A DNA stretch of 64,000 nucleotides, from assembly GCA_000469685.2 (NCBI GenBank), contig LS997566.1, forward strand, positions 42,670,920 to 42,734,919. Reading direction: 5' to 3'. A program made the position numbers and the translations under genes. Below, one piece after another: positions 13,985-26,505 of this stretch. The notes below the pieces were generated by a model. That model did not search any database and was not told the DNA's origin. It was given only the letters and a program-made list of their open reading frames with translations. Position 1 is the stretch's first letter. Every line of letters starts with the position of its first letter. The stretch is from Haemonchus contortus. Its lineage: Eukaryota; Nematoda; Chromadorea; Rhabditida; Trichostrongylidae.

Positions 13985-14310
13985 TCGATGAACATACTGT
14001 GAAGCGCCCAGCATTCGACACCAATCCAGAATCGTAGTGGTGTATTGAAAGCGTATGTGGCCCATACAATGACGTTCGGTGGCAAACCGATGTACAAGTC
14101 AGTACTTTTATCCTCCCAGATGAGTCTGGTACCGATTAACCGACACCGGAGGGATGTGGGGCTCCGGGACTCAGTTGAGGGAGGGGGGGGGGGAAGTGGA
14201 GGGCTGAGCCAATGACCTCTGAAAAGCTTGGTTGGCCCTGATGGATATCGATAAAGGATTCGATCCTCACACCAAATATCTGATGATACGCCATTTGCCA
14301 CTACTTGGTC
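13985..14310 (-). mobile_element. SINE-A copy with inserted G-rich tract
   Basis: Reverse-strand copy. The body segments GGTACCAGACTCATCTGGGA and the AGAATCGTAGTGG end are clear. A G/A-rich insertion at about 14160-14205 with a run of 12 G interrupts it. The B-box is degraded (GATCGAATCC-like). A 139-codon open frame across it is only SINE read-through. Confidence 0.75.
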
Positions 14311-15184
14311 ATTTCCTGGTCACGTTGACCTAAAATGGAAACCTGGCTACCCCAGGGCAGTCGATTACCTTCAGCGGCTTACAGTTAGCTCCATCATACC
14401 AAACCAGAGATGAGTCATGAGAATGCTGTCGGGCATGGGCTTGAATCGAAAGAGCCTTTTAATTAGGTCTATTCATACTTGTAAGATGATGGACGATCTT
14501 TGACTTGTTCCAGGTAATGAACACCTAGACAGGATGATTGATTGGCGAATGATTGGCGTTCGGGAAAGCTTTTAGTCGTGCCATTGCGGACAACGTCATC
14601 AAAGCAAAGCAATGACATCATTCAAGCGTGCCAAATGTCTCATTCTTCGGGCAGAAGCTGATTAATGTGTCTGAACAGCAGAACCATCGAAGTGGCACAC
14701 ATACTATTGCTCCTATCTTAGAACTGCAATGGGATTAAGATGACCATGGAGTAGTACCAGAAAGCTCTGCCACCTTCCTAATAGTTAGGGGTCCAATCGT
14801 TGGATCAACCTCGATCTAGGCTGACAGGACCATTTTCGAATTTTTCTTCGACAAAATGAATATTTGGGGATGGGGGAGGGGATGGTATTCATAAATTTTG
14901 ACAATCTTTGGAACTGTCCACAATGCTGTCCATTTCCTTGAGACCATTATGATGCCCCTTACCAACGTCCATCCCTATTTTCAGCCTTGCTTGTTTGTAT
15001 AGGGAGCGCACCAAAGGTAATGTTTTTTGGAGAAGGGGGGTATGGGCAGTTTGCAATGAATGGGCTAATTTCAGACCAGAAGAGAGTTATTCAGTAGCCT
15101 AGGAAATGGTATAAGAGCGAGCAGATTACTAGTAGGATTGAGTTCCGGATAAATGTCTGTCTTCCCTACCTCCTCGATCGGGAC

Positions 15185-15335
15185 TAATCGCCACTGGATC
15201 AATTTGGGAGGTTAGAAGCACCGACTCCTACATCAACTGACTACCGCAAGTCATTGTACAGATCATATAAGTCTTCAGAGCATCCCTACGATTCTTAATA
15301 GAAGTCGGAAGCGTGGCTTATCTCACAACCGGAAT
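15185..15335 (+). mobile_element. SINE-A 3' remnant
   Basis: Degenerate body and tail: ACCGCAAGTCATTGTACAG and CTACGATTCTTAATAGAAGT match the reference copy. The head is missing or unrecognisable. Confidence 0.6.
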
Positions 15336-15867
15336 GGTTATTGAGAAAGACTTCATACTGTCATTGGTGGTATCATTACCGCTCCCCTTGGCTTCTTTGT
15401 CGATATTCGGAATGTTCCCGTGAGACCGGACCTAACGGCCAACGTAATTTTCTTTATTTATCGAAAGTAATGTGTCGGCAATAATTTAATTGAATTCAAT
15501 AACTACGTCATACCATTGAAATAATAAGATAAATGCCATATAAGTAGTAAACAAGCTTTAGGTGATGAATGGACCAATAACTGGCCCTCGTCTGACAATT
15601 TATGTGTGCAATAAAACGGAAAACAATGCTTGGGGAGAATAGATTCAAGGGGTTCGTAGCCAAGTTAACACAGCTTTCATGATTTTCAAAAGAATGCCAG
15701 GAATCACCGGATACTCAGAGAAAACAACAGCTGGCTGGGGGCACCTGCAACGAACAACATCATGCGATGACGATCTTGAAAATTCATAGGGCTAAATATA
15801 ACTCAGGCCCCTCGATCAATATCCCAAGAGACGATGCCTTTTAATGTTGATAAATCCCAATTTTGGG

Positions 15868-16104
15868 ATGCGCCCCGCGTACGACCTCATTCAGAATCGT
15901 GTGGCGTTTGAGTCGTAAGTGGCCTACACAGTGACTTAAGGCGGCCAGCCGATGTACAAGTCGTCCATCTGTCCTCCCAGATGAGTCTGGTACCAGTCAA
16001 CAGGGATGAAAGACTTGGTTGGCTCAGGCGATATCGATTAGGGATTCGAACCCACGACCATGTGGGTGCAATAGTGCGCCTCTTGCCACTATACCACCTC
16101 TGCA
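15868..16104 (-). mobile_element. SINE-A copy
   Basis: Reverse-strand copy from the head GCAGAGGTGGTATAGTGGCA at 16104, through the B-box GGGTTCGAATCCC, to the TGCGCCCCGCGTACGACCT end near 15868. Nearly full length. Confidence 0.82.
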
Positions 16105-16109
16105 TAAAA

Positions 16110-19030
16110 AAAATCAAGTTCAATGGTAACGAAAGGAAATGCAATGTAAGCTTCCAGGCAAAATAAATCCAGATGGAATAGATGGAAAAAATGTCGACGT
16201 GGCTGTAAACCGCTAAACTAGCTCGGAACAAATCCTCTAGTTTTTCCCTGAGCCCTGTAATTAAGGGATAGCAGTAGTGGGAGTAAGACATTCGCTATAT
16301 GTAGCATCAATTTAGTTGAATGAAAAGTCGTAGTCATCTGAATTGCAGGAATACACAATACGACGCGATTTGCAATGCAAACAATCATTTTTCGAAATCT
16401 GCTACCACACAAACTCCGATTTTTTTAAGCAAGACTTGGCAACGGAACCTATTGCCCTTACCCACAGCGCCTGACCCATACACGTACTCCTAGTCCAACG
16501 TGGCTGTGGGGTTAATTCAAAGGTATAATTTACTACCAAAATAATTCCCGGATTTTTCGTCATAGTATGAATTCGAGACCCTCTCCCTTATACCATACTT
16601 ACGGATATATGTCGAAAAGCGTCTTGGATAGGGCACAATAAGGTGCCAGAGATAATATCGCGTGAATGCCACACCACCACACCCCCTGACCAATTAGGCT
16701 GACTATGAAATCTAATTGCAGTGCACCAGTGTTCGCATTGGAGCAACTTTATTGAAAAATCAATCAACTGATCGTCATAGCGAAAGTTATTATATTTAAG
16801 TCTATTCCATCTCTCCACTGCTGCTCCTTGTGACTAATATTGTTCTGAGTACCTCTTCTGTTAGAGTAGCAGTGAATTAGAGAGTAGCGCAGAGTGAAAC
16901 CACCTGTGCCAAGATCTTCAGCTGGTTAGAAAAAAAATTGTGAACATTTTTGGCTTACGGTACGCAATGACGCCAAATACCCTTTTCAACTTTTGTGGTC
17001 AGATTCTCATTCTACCCCTAATTTCAGAGTTTTTTGAAGCCTTGTATGTCTCGAGATACGGCATTTCTCACGTTTTCTTCGCTACCTTCACATTATTCTT
17101 GACTGTCAGTTTCAATCTCATAAGGTTTATGAACAAAACTTCAGCCTCGGACAAGATTCGAACCCGTACTTGTGCTTTGGGCACCTTGCTGTTAGTTCTA
17201 TTAAGCTTTTAAATCCGGATATCCAAAAATTATCGTGAACTGTGACTTTGGAGGGTAGGGGCAGCAACAAACTTATTACGCAGTAGGGGATGTCGCGTAA
17301 AAAGAAATCTGCTGAGAAGAGCTCTTTCGTTCTGCTTTGTGACGGCCGTTTGTGGTGAATTGTAGGCTCATTCCATCGGAATACGCGCATATCCACCCTT
17401 TTATTGAAATTAAGCTGACATAAAATGTGGAATGTAATCTGCTCAAGTCGTTGAAGTGACTATCAATCATTTTTCGAGAAAATCCTAACTATGGAAACTC
17501 ATCAAAATCTCAGGGCGTCATGGGATCTTACGACATATGAAAATCTTTTTAGAAGGAGAAATCCCACGGAAAGATAAGAAACCTAACCAAAAAACCCACT
17601 TAGAGTCAGTTACTGTGACTATAAAATCCAATAGTAGTACCTTGTACCTAAAAAAGGCGAAAAAATTACGATATCGAAAATGCATTGTGAGATTTGAGCA
17701 AACCTTCCAAGATCGGAAGGGACTGGAACACAAACCTTGGCATTACTGGAAGGAGTGCAGTGGATAAAAGTGTGGTATTCTGATAATGCTACTGTAAGTT
17801 CAAATTTTTGTCGGAAAGTGTTGGGGTGATAATGAGCAGTCAGAAAACCATTCAAATCGACAAATCCACAACTTATTCAACAGTAATCACATTTAGTAAT
17901 CAAAAATTTCAGTTCAACTGTCAAGGAATATCTAGAAAGCATGAGTACACTGAGCAAGCTGCAAAACTGGGGCGGAGCTACTCGACAACTCGTTCATGGG
18001 GAATGACCTAAGATCGTCAGTTCCGCCCCCCTTCAGCTTTCTTTACCTAAATTACCTGAATACCCAAATTTTACCTGAATTACTAACCCACGACTGCTGG
18101 TAGACTGTAACTTACCTAAATTTTGAGTTTGTTGAGTTAGATGAAAGTGTTTGATGAAAGATTTGCATTTCAAGGCATTTCACCAGAGGGATCAAAGACT
18201 GAGTGTGACGGTTTTTCGTTATGAGAGCAGGGTATACCTGCATGGAGTATAAAAGGAAACCAAATGCGTCAAAGTTATTAAAGGCTTGAGGCATTACCGA
18301 AGCGAACGGCGTTCTAAAAGTGACGTCACTGGAGCTTAAATTGGAAATATTATTATCTAAATGGGAGTGTCGTCATGGCAGTGGATGCCTAAGCTTACGG
18401 GTGGTAGGATTTGACGCCACCAGCCCACATCATGACGTTCTTGTCATTCCATCTATAAATTGATCCTACACAAAAGTTTAAAAAAACCAAATTTCAGTAA
18501 CTGAGAGACTGACAGTTCATTTTTTGCGTCCTTGGTGGCCCACGTAAGACCTCAAGGCCTAATGCCTGCCAGTAGGGCTACTTTCCTCTGTACCGTAAGC
18601 CAGTAGATCGGTAAAAGTGCAAGGGTGAAGGAAAAAGCTTGCAAATGCAGAACGTAGTGATTGGAAACTTTTATTCGGAGAACTTGAGAGCAGGTAATAC
18701 TTTTTTGTATGTACATTTTCTCGGGAGTGCACTTCTAATACAATCCCTATAGGAAACAAAGTAATCATTGCTACCCATGGTATATTACCTACCTCTTAGA
18801 ATCAAATTGAATTGTCTGGTACGATTATAAGGGCATTTTTCTGTAATCCTTTACAATTTTCTTTGTCAAGCTATTTTAGGGCGGAAGAGGATTTCGCTGG
18901 CTCTTTTTGACCGGTCGGAAGACGTCAACCATGCGTAGAAATAGGACGATTCAGTACGTCCTGGCTGATCCTGAACATAAAGCTTTTGGTAAACAATCAA
19001 CTTGCAATAATATTTGCATGGAAAATCCGT
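16110..19030. other. No supported gene except repeat remnants
   Basis: Contains the SINE-B fragment at 17120-17200 and a CRE-type palindrome TGACGTCA at 18321-18328. A 76-codon Lys-rich frame at 17537-17767 has no recognisable family. Confidence 0.45.
17120..17200 (-). repeat. SINE-B copy, partial
   Basis: On the minus strand, GGGTTCGAATCTTGTCCGAG is followed by GCTGAAGTTTTGTTCATAAA, the family's B-box and conserved block. The head towards 17200 is partial. Confidence 0.65.
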
Positions 19031-19035
19031 CTTTT

Positions 19036-19244
19036 TAGGTGGGTTGGTGTAGTGGCAAACTGCTCACTATCACAAACGCATGGTCACGGGTTCGAATCTC
19101 GGAGCGATATCCGCCCAGGCCGACCAAGCCTTGCGTTCCTCTGGGATGGGTTACTTGGTATTGGTTGGAAGTCGGTTGCGGGATGCATGTCTCAGACGGG
19201 GTTGATTAGCGCTTGAAGACTTTATCCTTCACTTTATCCTTTCC
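19036..19244 (+). mobile_element. SINE-A copy, internally deleted
   Basis: Head GGTTGGTGTAGTGGCAAACT, B-box GGGTTCGAATCTC and tail CTTTATCCTTCACTTTATCC are present. The middle block with the GGGAGGATAAA segment is missing, so it is about 210 bp. It lies 0.2 kb downstream of the 7TM receptor stop. Confidence 0.82.
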
Positions 19245-19453
19245 AAATATAACTTTCTAGACTTCTGTCAGACAGATCTATACTCAGAAACGAGTAACGC
19301 ACCACAGGGAAGAGCCCTGGTGGGAAAATGCGTGCATTAATGTATAGCGCTGACTTGTGTTGGAAGTATAAACTCCAATTGTCATGGTGAGTCAACCCTA
19401 CCGCTGGAATGCTTGATTAATGGGGTCTTTACATAGCCCTATAGTCGGGACTC

Positions 19454-22400
19454 TTATACGGAATTGCCGGATTCATAGGAGTTGTTCGATCTCAAAAAAG
19501 AATGGCATAGATGTTTCTTCTACAGATGCATATAAGAAAATTTTGTAAAGAAAAGTAACCTTGCTTTCCGGTACGAATGGAACGGCGAGTGGCTCTGGCA
19601 CTGGTGTGGGTGGTTTTTTATCTGGTATGGGAGCGGCTTCTTCGTCATGATTCAGATCGGGCTGAACTATGTGACAATAAGACTTGGAAACATTCAAACT
19701 CTGGTAAAAATAGAAAAAAATTACCGAAATTACCGATTTAAGTAACATAAGCATTTCCTGTACGTCGGAAATTTATGGGAGTTCATAAGAGACATACCGT
19801 TTCTGAAGTGGGCAAGTCAATATCCTCTTTCTGGTTCGCTGGTATTGGCTCTGGTTCTTCCTTTTTGGGACAAAGTCTGTAGAAAGCGCTTTTTCCGCTC
19901 CACTTCTCGCAGGTCTGATGAAAGATTGGCAATTATATTGTTAATTGGGTACATTTATATAGAAAAAACCCAACATTCAGGTGACAGAAGGTGTGAACGA
20001 CAAATATCGTCGGCCCAGTTATTATGGTCACAATAAATGCCAGAATAAATAGGTACAGAACCTGAAAAGAAAATCGCGACGTTTTTCTAGTAGAAGAGCA
20101 GAGAGCTACAGCCAAATGGTCCATCCACGCTGTAGCCCAAAAGGTCTGAACTCAGCGAGACGTACAAGTTATATGGGAGAGGCAAAGTGTACCGTGGAAG
20201 AAAGAAGACAGAGACGATCAACTTCACCAGCGTCGATCTGCACACAGACCATTTGATGGCGATGCAGTGCCATGACGTGGAACTGTCCCCTTCCCCCCAC
20301 TTATGCCCACGTTCAAGCAACCCTATTACCAACCATTCCCCAATCTATCTCTTTTGAGGATAGTGGGCTTCTTACCGTACTTCTACATTGACGTAAATTC
20401 CGCCTGCTTCTTCTTTATCGGGCTGTTGTCCTAATTCTTCCAGCAGCACCGGCGAATAGGCAGGAGTGGAAATGGGAACTGATGAGGCGTTCAAGGATGG
20501 CACAGAAGACGGAGTATGTAATGATATTCATAAAAAGCGGTCAAATCTCTTTCGCAATGCGTCTAATTTAGCCTTCGGGAGCGTTCACTTGCCAGTTGGT
20601 GAATTGGTAGGTCTACCTTTTGGTGATAACACCCATTGTTAATCTTTTTCACGCCACATTATCAACTGTGCTACATACCTGCTCATTTCCAGCAAACAGT
20701 ACAAGGAGCCATAAAGTGAAGAGAAGTAGTGCAAACATCAAAAGTGACTTCGCCGATTTCCTGAAGGTTCAGAATAAATGAGGTAGCAGTAGCGAACTCT
20801 GGGATCAACTCACTTTGCCCAGAAGCACTGCTGCTGATCCTGCACTGCTGTGGTCTTATCACAAGCCAAACAAGCTAATTGAGACTGAAGTCCTGCCAAG
20901 AAGATCAGAATCCAATTGGGAATGACGAACGCCCAGAACATGTCTCCCGGGGCTGTTGAGAAACAACTAAAATACAGTGTCACAGCCTTTCTTTGAAATT
21001 TTCTGACAACGTGATCTGGGTAGGGAGGTTGGAGAACTTTATTTGGTCAGATTATTTGTCTCCGCAGTTTCGCAATTTGTCAATAAATAAATGATTCATT
21101 ATCTCTTTGGGAAAATTTGTAAAATTGTTTATCTTGATGCTTAAAACAATAATGCAAACAACAATAAAAATTTTGATAAAAACTTCGTGAGAATTCAAAG
21201 CATAAATTAAACTAAGCTACAGTTATGTCGAGATTAGGTTTATGGATTCCATATGTGAAGACCGTTGAACTACGATATATCGATCGTTATTGATCTATGT
21301 AGTTAACTTGGATTTGACAGACTCCGATATTGCTAAATTTTGTGCCACGCCCACTTTCAAATTTCCCGTTGCATTAGGCTTTATTAAGGGTCGTAGTGGA
21401 CCTTAAGGTACTGTGCGAATGGTTCAAACAGTGAGTTACGAGCCAAAAATCGATTGCGATCGATGGTCTTAGTGGTTTAAAGGCACCGTTAACAATAAAT
21501 TTAGGGTACCCTTTTTTGACGGGAATTCATAGAACTGCTCTAGAATCAAGCGATAACAACGAAAAAAGCGCAAAAACGATGAACAAAAAGAAATAGAAAG
21601 GGTCAAAAAAGAGTTGGAAAGGGGGGTTGGACGAGTTTCACATTGGAAAAACGGCGGTTGAGAGAGTGTTCGGGCGAGTGCAGGAAGGCGGCGCAACGTC
21701 TGCAATAGCAGACAACACACCCAAGCAGACAACTTCTCTCCATTGCGAAAGTGATGAACGGCTATTAGATTTCGTATTCAGCCTAGCGAGGGGCGGAGGC
21801 CTCCCGTCCCCCACTGTTGCTGCCCTTATTGTGCTCTTTCCAGACTGTTTTCCGACCTCATTCCTGCACAAATGGTATCAGAGGGGGCAACGAATTCAAA
21901 CCATGTGAACACCTCCGAAACCAATTTTTCGTGAACAGCGCCTTTAAAGTACGTCAAAGGTCCATGGAGCCTTCATGACGTGAAATTCATAGGGTAGGAA
22001 GGTCGACATCGTTTTCCCAGCTGGCTGAATCTGGTTTAGTCCCTTGTTTTCTTGGGCTAGCTTCTAGAAGACACCGGTATAGAAAGAGGAGATTTTTCCT
22101 TTAAGAGACTTACTATGGTCCATTGGATTTCTTCCAATTTCTTATCGACTTTTCTAGAGCTTAATCTATATGGATACCTACTTGTTCGTTAAGTGAACAC
22201 TCTCTAATGACGTTACTAAATATAGAATTCAAAAACTTACAATCTTCCTGACATTGCATAATAGTTTTTCATCACGAAATACGTGACTAGGGTAGGAATT
22301 AGGGCTATAAGAATTGGAAGAATATAGTTAAGTACTGGAAATGCTGAGCCATTTTTCTTCGAATTACCATGAACCATTCTGAAAATTAAATTTGAGCTTC

Positions 22401-25263
22401 GGGGAAAAGAATGTCCCATATGAATGAAATAGTTCATGGGAACTTACGTTCTCGCAAAAGTTGATTCCATTAGAAAAGCCGCACTGATAAGGACCATGAA
22501 AAAATGAGCAAAAATTGCAACGAATTTACAAATATTCTGCAATTTACAACGGTGAATAAATCAAGAAATTGAGGGATTGCGAGAGGGACAAGTGCATGGA
22601 AGGGTTCTCCGTCAAAGAGGAAAGTATGAAAAACTGGAGTCATTTGAAGGTGGGTATAGTACGTACCAAAGCCAATGGTCTGAAGTCTTCTTTTCTACAT
22701 GACCATCTATTAAAAAGAAGCAAGAAAATATTTGGAACTAGTGTTTGCGCCGTTTTTTCATGGGTAAAATGTATAGGTATCTTGGCCATCTCATGTGAAG
22801 CTCCATTGATTTTATTCAAAAAATTCCACGGAGTTCTTTCCGAGCTCCATTAACTGGCTCTTATATTTCTCTACAAAACTTTGAATAACTTCCAAATTTT
22901 TTAGGCTGTCCTCTAGTGAATATCCTGACTAATTAGGGACCGAAACATTTCACTCACCTGATGGAACTTAAACATGAGGGACCAAAACATTTTACATACC
23001 TGATTTGATGAAAATGAAGTATTCAGAACGAATATGACCACAGCAAGGAACACAATGGCAATCTCTTCGAATAGATGGATGATGCGGTGGTGGCCACTAT
23101 TTCTAAAAAGAAATCGTATTAAAGCAATTGTACTAGTATTACCTCATAATCAAGTAAGAGGTCTTAACGATTGATGACTTCCACGCTGGATAAAGGATAC
23201 AGTCTTCGGACGTTAATGGACCCCTGTTTAGGAGGGGCCCCTGCACTCTAGTTTCATCCAGGACTGTAGGAGCATCCATGTGGAGCATATAATGAATTGC
23301 AGGGACCAGACGGGTAGCAATGAACCAACCCTGTATGGATGAAAGGCTCGATTGGAGCCGGACCATGCGGCGTGGTAGAGTGTCACGCTTATCCACCCTC
23401 CACCCGAGATAAGTTATTAAATGGGAGAGGGGAAGAGTGAGTAAGGGATAAGAGCCTCTACAATAGTCGGAGGGACAACAGGTCAAGAGCTTCACATTCA
23501 GTAAGCCACCCACCTCACCTCTTCGCCTCTTTTTCCACTAACTTGCTTTCCGCCTCTCCCTTCCACTCACTGGCTTTCTGCCTTTCATCAGATAAAGAAG
23601 GTGAGGAGTTTAGTGGGAGCAGTGGAATTATTTAAATCAATTTGTCTTCGCCACCTCAGCCCTTGTTACGAGATAAGTATGAAGCGAAGTATAAACGTAC
23701 TTATGTAAAATGTTCACAATCACTGTCACGACGCACCAGAGGATAATCCAGAAAGCAAGGAAGTATAGTGCGTACTAAACGAAGAACATTGCCTCATTCG
23801 ATGGTGATAGAGAGCTTCTAGAAGACTTACCTTTACTATTTTGATTTGGGAAGAAGACAGTACAGTTGCAGTACATCTTAGGTTGTGTTCATCGTCACAT
23901 ATTCCATCTGTGTTCCAATCAGCGCAGGGATTTGGAACTGTAAGAATTACAAATGGGCATCAGTTAGTTTTCGTTCAGACGAAAGCCTGACTGAATGGCT
24001 GCATATGACCACCGATACTAGTGTTGGAACTCTAAGAAGTAAAACTATCGTTTAAAGGCATTCTGGTTCGGAAACAGTTGGGTGATCCACTGGCAGACAG
24101 CACCATCACATTCGCAACAGTCGTGGATCGTAAGGCCCGTATTGAATGCGTATGTGGCCTATACAGTGAGTTGCGGTGGCCAGCCAATGTATACGTCAGT
24201 GCTCTTATCCTCCCAGTCGAGTCTGACACCAATTAACCGACCCCGGAGGAATGGAAGACTTGGTCGATCTAGGGTATATGGATCCGGGATGGGTATATGT
24301 GGGATAGCTTACATTTGTCACTATCTACCTCTGCTCCTTGCAAGACACTGATATCAATGGGTTGGTATGGCTTGGGCTCGATAGCCGTACGTCCATGAAT
24401 CTGGGAAGGAAAATGTACGCTCGTGGATTTGGGAAGGGGAATAAATATGATAATTCAGTCAGAGGAGGCAAGTCATCAGAAATTTGGGATCATAGAGAGG
24501 AGCTCGCCCGTTACTGTTGAATGGGATCGTGAGCAACAGCTCTCAAAAGATTTCTCCAAAATCTGTAGAACGTCGTACCTTCTGGGCTGGGATCATAGCA
24601 TGAAATTACACCGCTGGTAGTGTTCAATTCCATTACAAATGTGGAATTCAGGCACGTGCATGATGTAGATGTCAACGTATTATTCTCGTCTACCTGAAAA
24701 TAAGGAACCAGTACGGGGGAAAATCCAAATTGCCATCGTCCCTACCATTTTTGAGGTTGATAGTCCCGCTACGACTTCCTACACTAACTCTATAAGAGAT
24801 CCCTTGCCGCTGTCAGGAGGGAGAAGAAAGTTTATGCAAACAAAAAGCATCCTCATGGGTTATTGAATGGGGGAAATGGTTGAAGGGATGTATTCCGTTG
24901 AACTCTGACCCGAAGACCCTCATATCTGGTCTGGGCCCTATGTGGCACATTTGCTCAAGAGAACTAGCCCAGCCGGGCGCCGGGCACTCGCCTCTTTGTG
25001 GGGAAGTAAGCGAAGTGCACATCGCAGCCCGATGATAAGCAGGGCTAAAGAAGATGCTTTGTATGATTTCCCCCTCCCCCCTCTCCCCTTACCCTTAATC
25101 CTCAACTATTTTTCTTTTTTTTTTTGAAGAAGATTAATAACATTACCTCGAAAAGGCATGGAATCACACCATCAGTCGTGTTTAGATCGCATATACACGG
25201 ATCTTCTGGAAAGCCAGTTTGCCAGATTGCAACAAGGATCAAGACGATGAAATGGCTTCCCAT
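19454..25263 (-). CDS. Class B/adhesion-like seven-transmembrane receptor (13 exons)
   Basis: Predicted plasma-membrane G-protein-coupled receptor of 462 residues. Exons: 25263-25147, 24693-24579, 23937-23831, 23774-23701, 23102-23000, 22536-22448, 22378-22241, 20966-20814, 20760-20679, 20061-19975, 19914-19798, 19700-19560, 19519-19454. All have GT/AG ends and consistent phase. Residues 1-18 are a signal peptide (MGSHFIVLILVAIW). The ectodomain to about 113 is Cys- and Asn-rich. TM1 about 114-137, TM2 145-165, TM3 174-198 with C175 at its outer end (ICKFVAIFAHFFMV), TM4 215-238, C249 in extracellular loop 2 (RFCFSTAPGDMFWAF), TM5 256-280, TM6 303-322, TM7 327-352. The C175/C249 pair and the TM3/loop-2 pattern fit class B rather than rhodopsin-type receptors. 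The tail is Pro/Glu-rich. No GPS/GAIN or hormone-binding domain is recognisable, so the subfamily is open. The exon 12 acceptor and exon 13 are the least certain parts. Confidence 0.83.
22935..23010 (-). repeat. Duplicated exon 5 donor region in the 7TM receptor gene
   Basis: AGGGACCGAAACATTTCACT and AGGGACCAAAACATTTTACA start 42 bases apart. Each is followed by a minus-strand splice donor (ATCAG|GTGAG and ATCAG|GTATG). The inner copy, with GT at 22999-22998, is the donor of exon 23102-23000. Confidence 0.75.
23270..23420 (-). repeat. Degenerate SINE-A remnant
   Basis: ATGGATGAAAGGCTCGATTGG and the following block resemble the internal part of SINE-A in reverse. No A-box is recognisable. It lies in the 7TM receptor intron between 23701 and 23102. 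Confidence 0.4.
24095..24335 (-). mobile_element. SINE-A copy in a receptor intron
   Basis: Reverse-strand copy: GAATGCGTATGTGGCCTATA and TGCTCTTATCCTCCCAGTCG match the family. The head is decayed. It lies in the 7TM receptor intron between 24579 and 23937. Confidence 0.7.
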
Positions 25264-26505
25264 TGATCAGGTGCAAATCGAACAGTAGGTGAAATTAAGG
25301 AGCGCCACGTTGCTTATCCGAAGTTCCTCACAGAGCGGCCTTTTGTCAAGCATCCATGGAAACGCATACATAATTCTTGGCTCCTATCGGTTGAGAAACA
25401 TTGGCATCTGGGAAGAGGGACAGCAAAAAAGGCTATATGTAAGAGAAATAGCTCAGTGCATTCTACTATTTTGTTTGTATAGCACTAAATGTATTTTTTT
25501 ATTTTCGAATTTCAAATCTGAACTTGGATAGCCGTGGCTCCAAGATGAGGCGCAGATCATCAAGGGGCATAATGTGTAGGGTAATTGAACAAATGAACAA
25601 ATGGTTTTGTTGAGCCATATAGATTCGGACGTCCTTTTTGACAAAGAGAGACCTTTGAATAATAAATAAGGGTTAGGTCAGACAGTGTACCCAGAACGTA
25701 TCAGATAGGGAATTAAGGCTGAGTAAACCGTCATGGATATCCTTCTTCGCTCCGACCCGCTTTCGCCGGTTTGGGAATGAAAAACATCTCCTCTGCCGCA
25801 TGACGTTTTGAAGTGAGGTCTGTGACATCATTGTCGGAGGTTTAAGTACTGCTCAATTTACCCATAATAGTCACTTTACGTTAACGTCGGACGTTCACAT
25901 GAATGATTCAGAAGGGAATCGATCAGCCCTCTACGGACGATATGTCGATGTTTTTTCGAAGGAGTGGCTGATCAATTCAGGGAGATTTGTGGTTGTGTTC
26001 AATCGTGATTATCCTTTTCTTCCGACTATTTGTACAATTTTGCGGTGATACATCCATCTGAATTCAAATTCCAAAGGTTGTCTTGAATCGCTTCTTGAAC
26101 AGGTAAGTCAAGTGGGATATCACGAAGACATAAGAAAAGTTTGAGGTCTTCGATGAAAGGGAAACGTGATCAGGGTAACCCAAGCAATAACTCTTTATAT
26201 CCGATATAAATAATGTATAAAAATAGCTTTGGCTTCTATCACACTCATAGTATAGTCTAGCTGATGCAATAATCGATATATATCTTAAGCATAGGAAATA
26301 TTTGAATAACACAGCTAATAAGTGAAGTTATTGGAGCACAGGTGCAGAAATAATCCTCCAAATTACCGGTCAGAAGCGAATTTTTCAATACGTTTCATAA
26401 GAAAGCAACGTAAATGGCTAGATGTAAACGAGACGATACTGTATTCTATCTAGTTGTAATCAAGACGACATCTATGTCTCCTGGATGTTTGATGGCCACG
26501 ATCAC

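Noticed and set aside
13882..14301. 139-codon open frame on the minus strand
   Set aside because: It runs through a SINE-A copy and reads the same peptide-like stretch as other SINE copies (GEDKSTDLYIG); not a gene.
15887..16291. 134-codon open frame on the minus strand
   Set aside because: Mostly SINE-A sequence, including the tRNA-like head; no domain.
21627..21908. 93-codon plus-strand frame with a minus-strand partner frame
   Set aside because: It lies in the receptor intron 22241-20966, has no recognisable domain and no splice partners. Chance open frame in GC-richer DNA or an unknown repeat.
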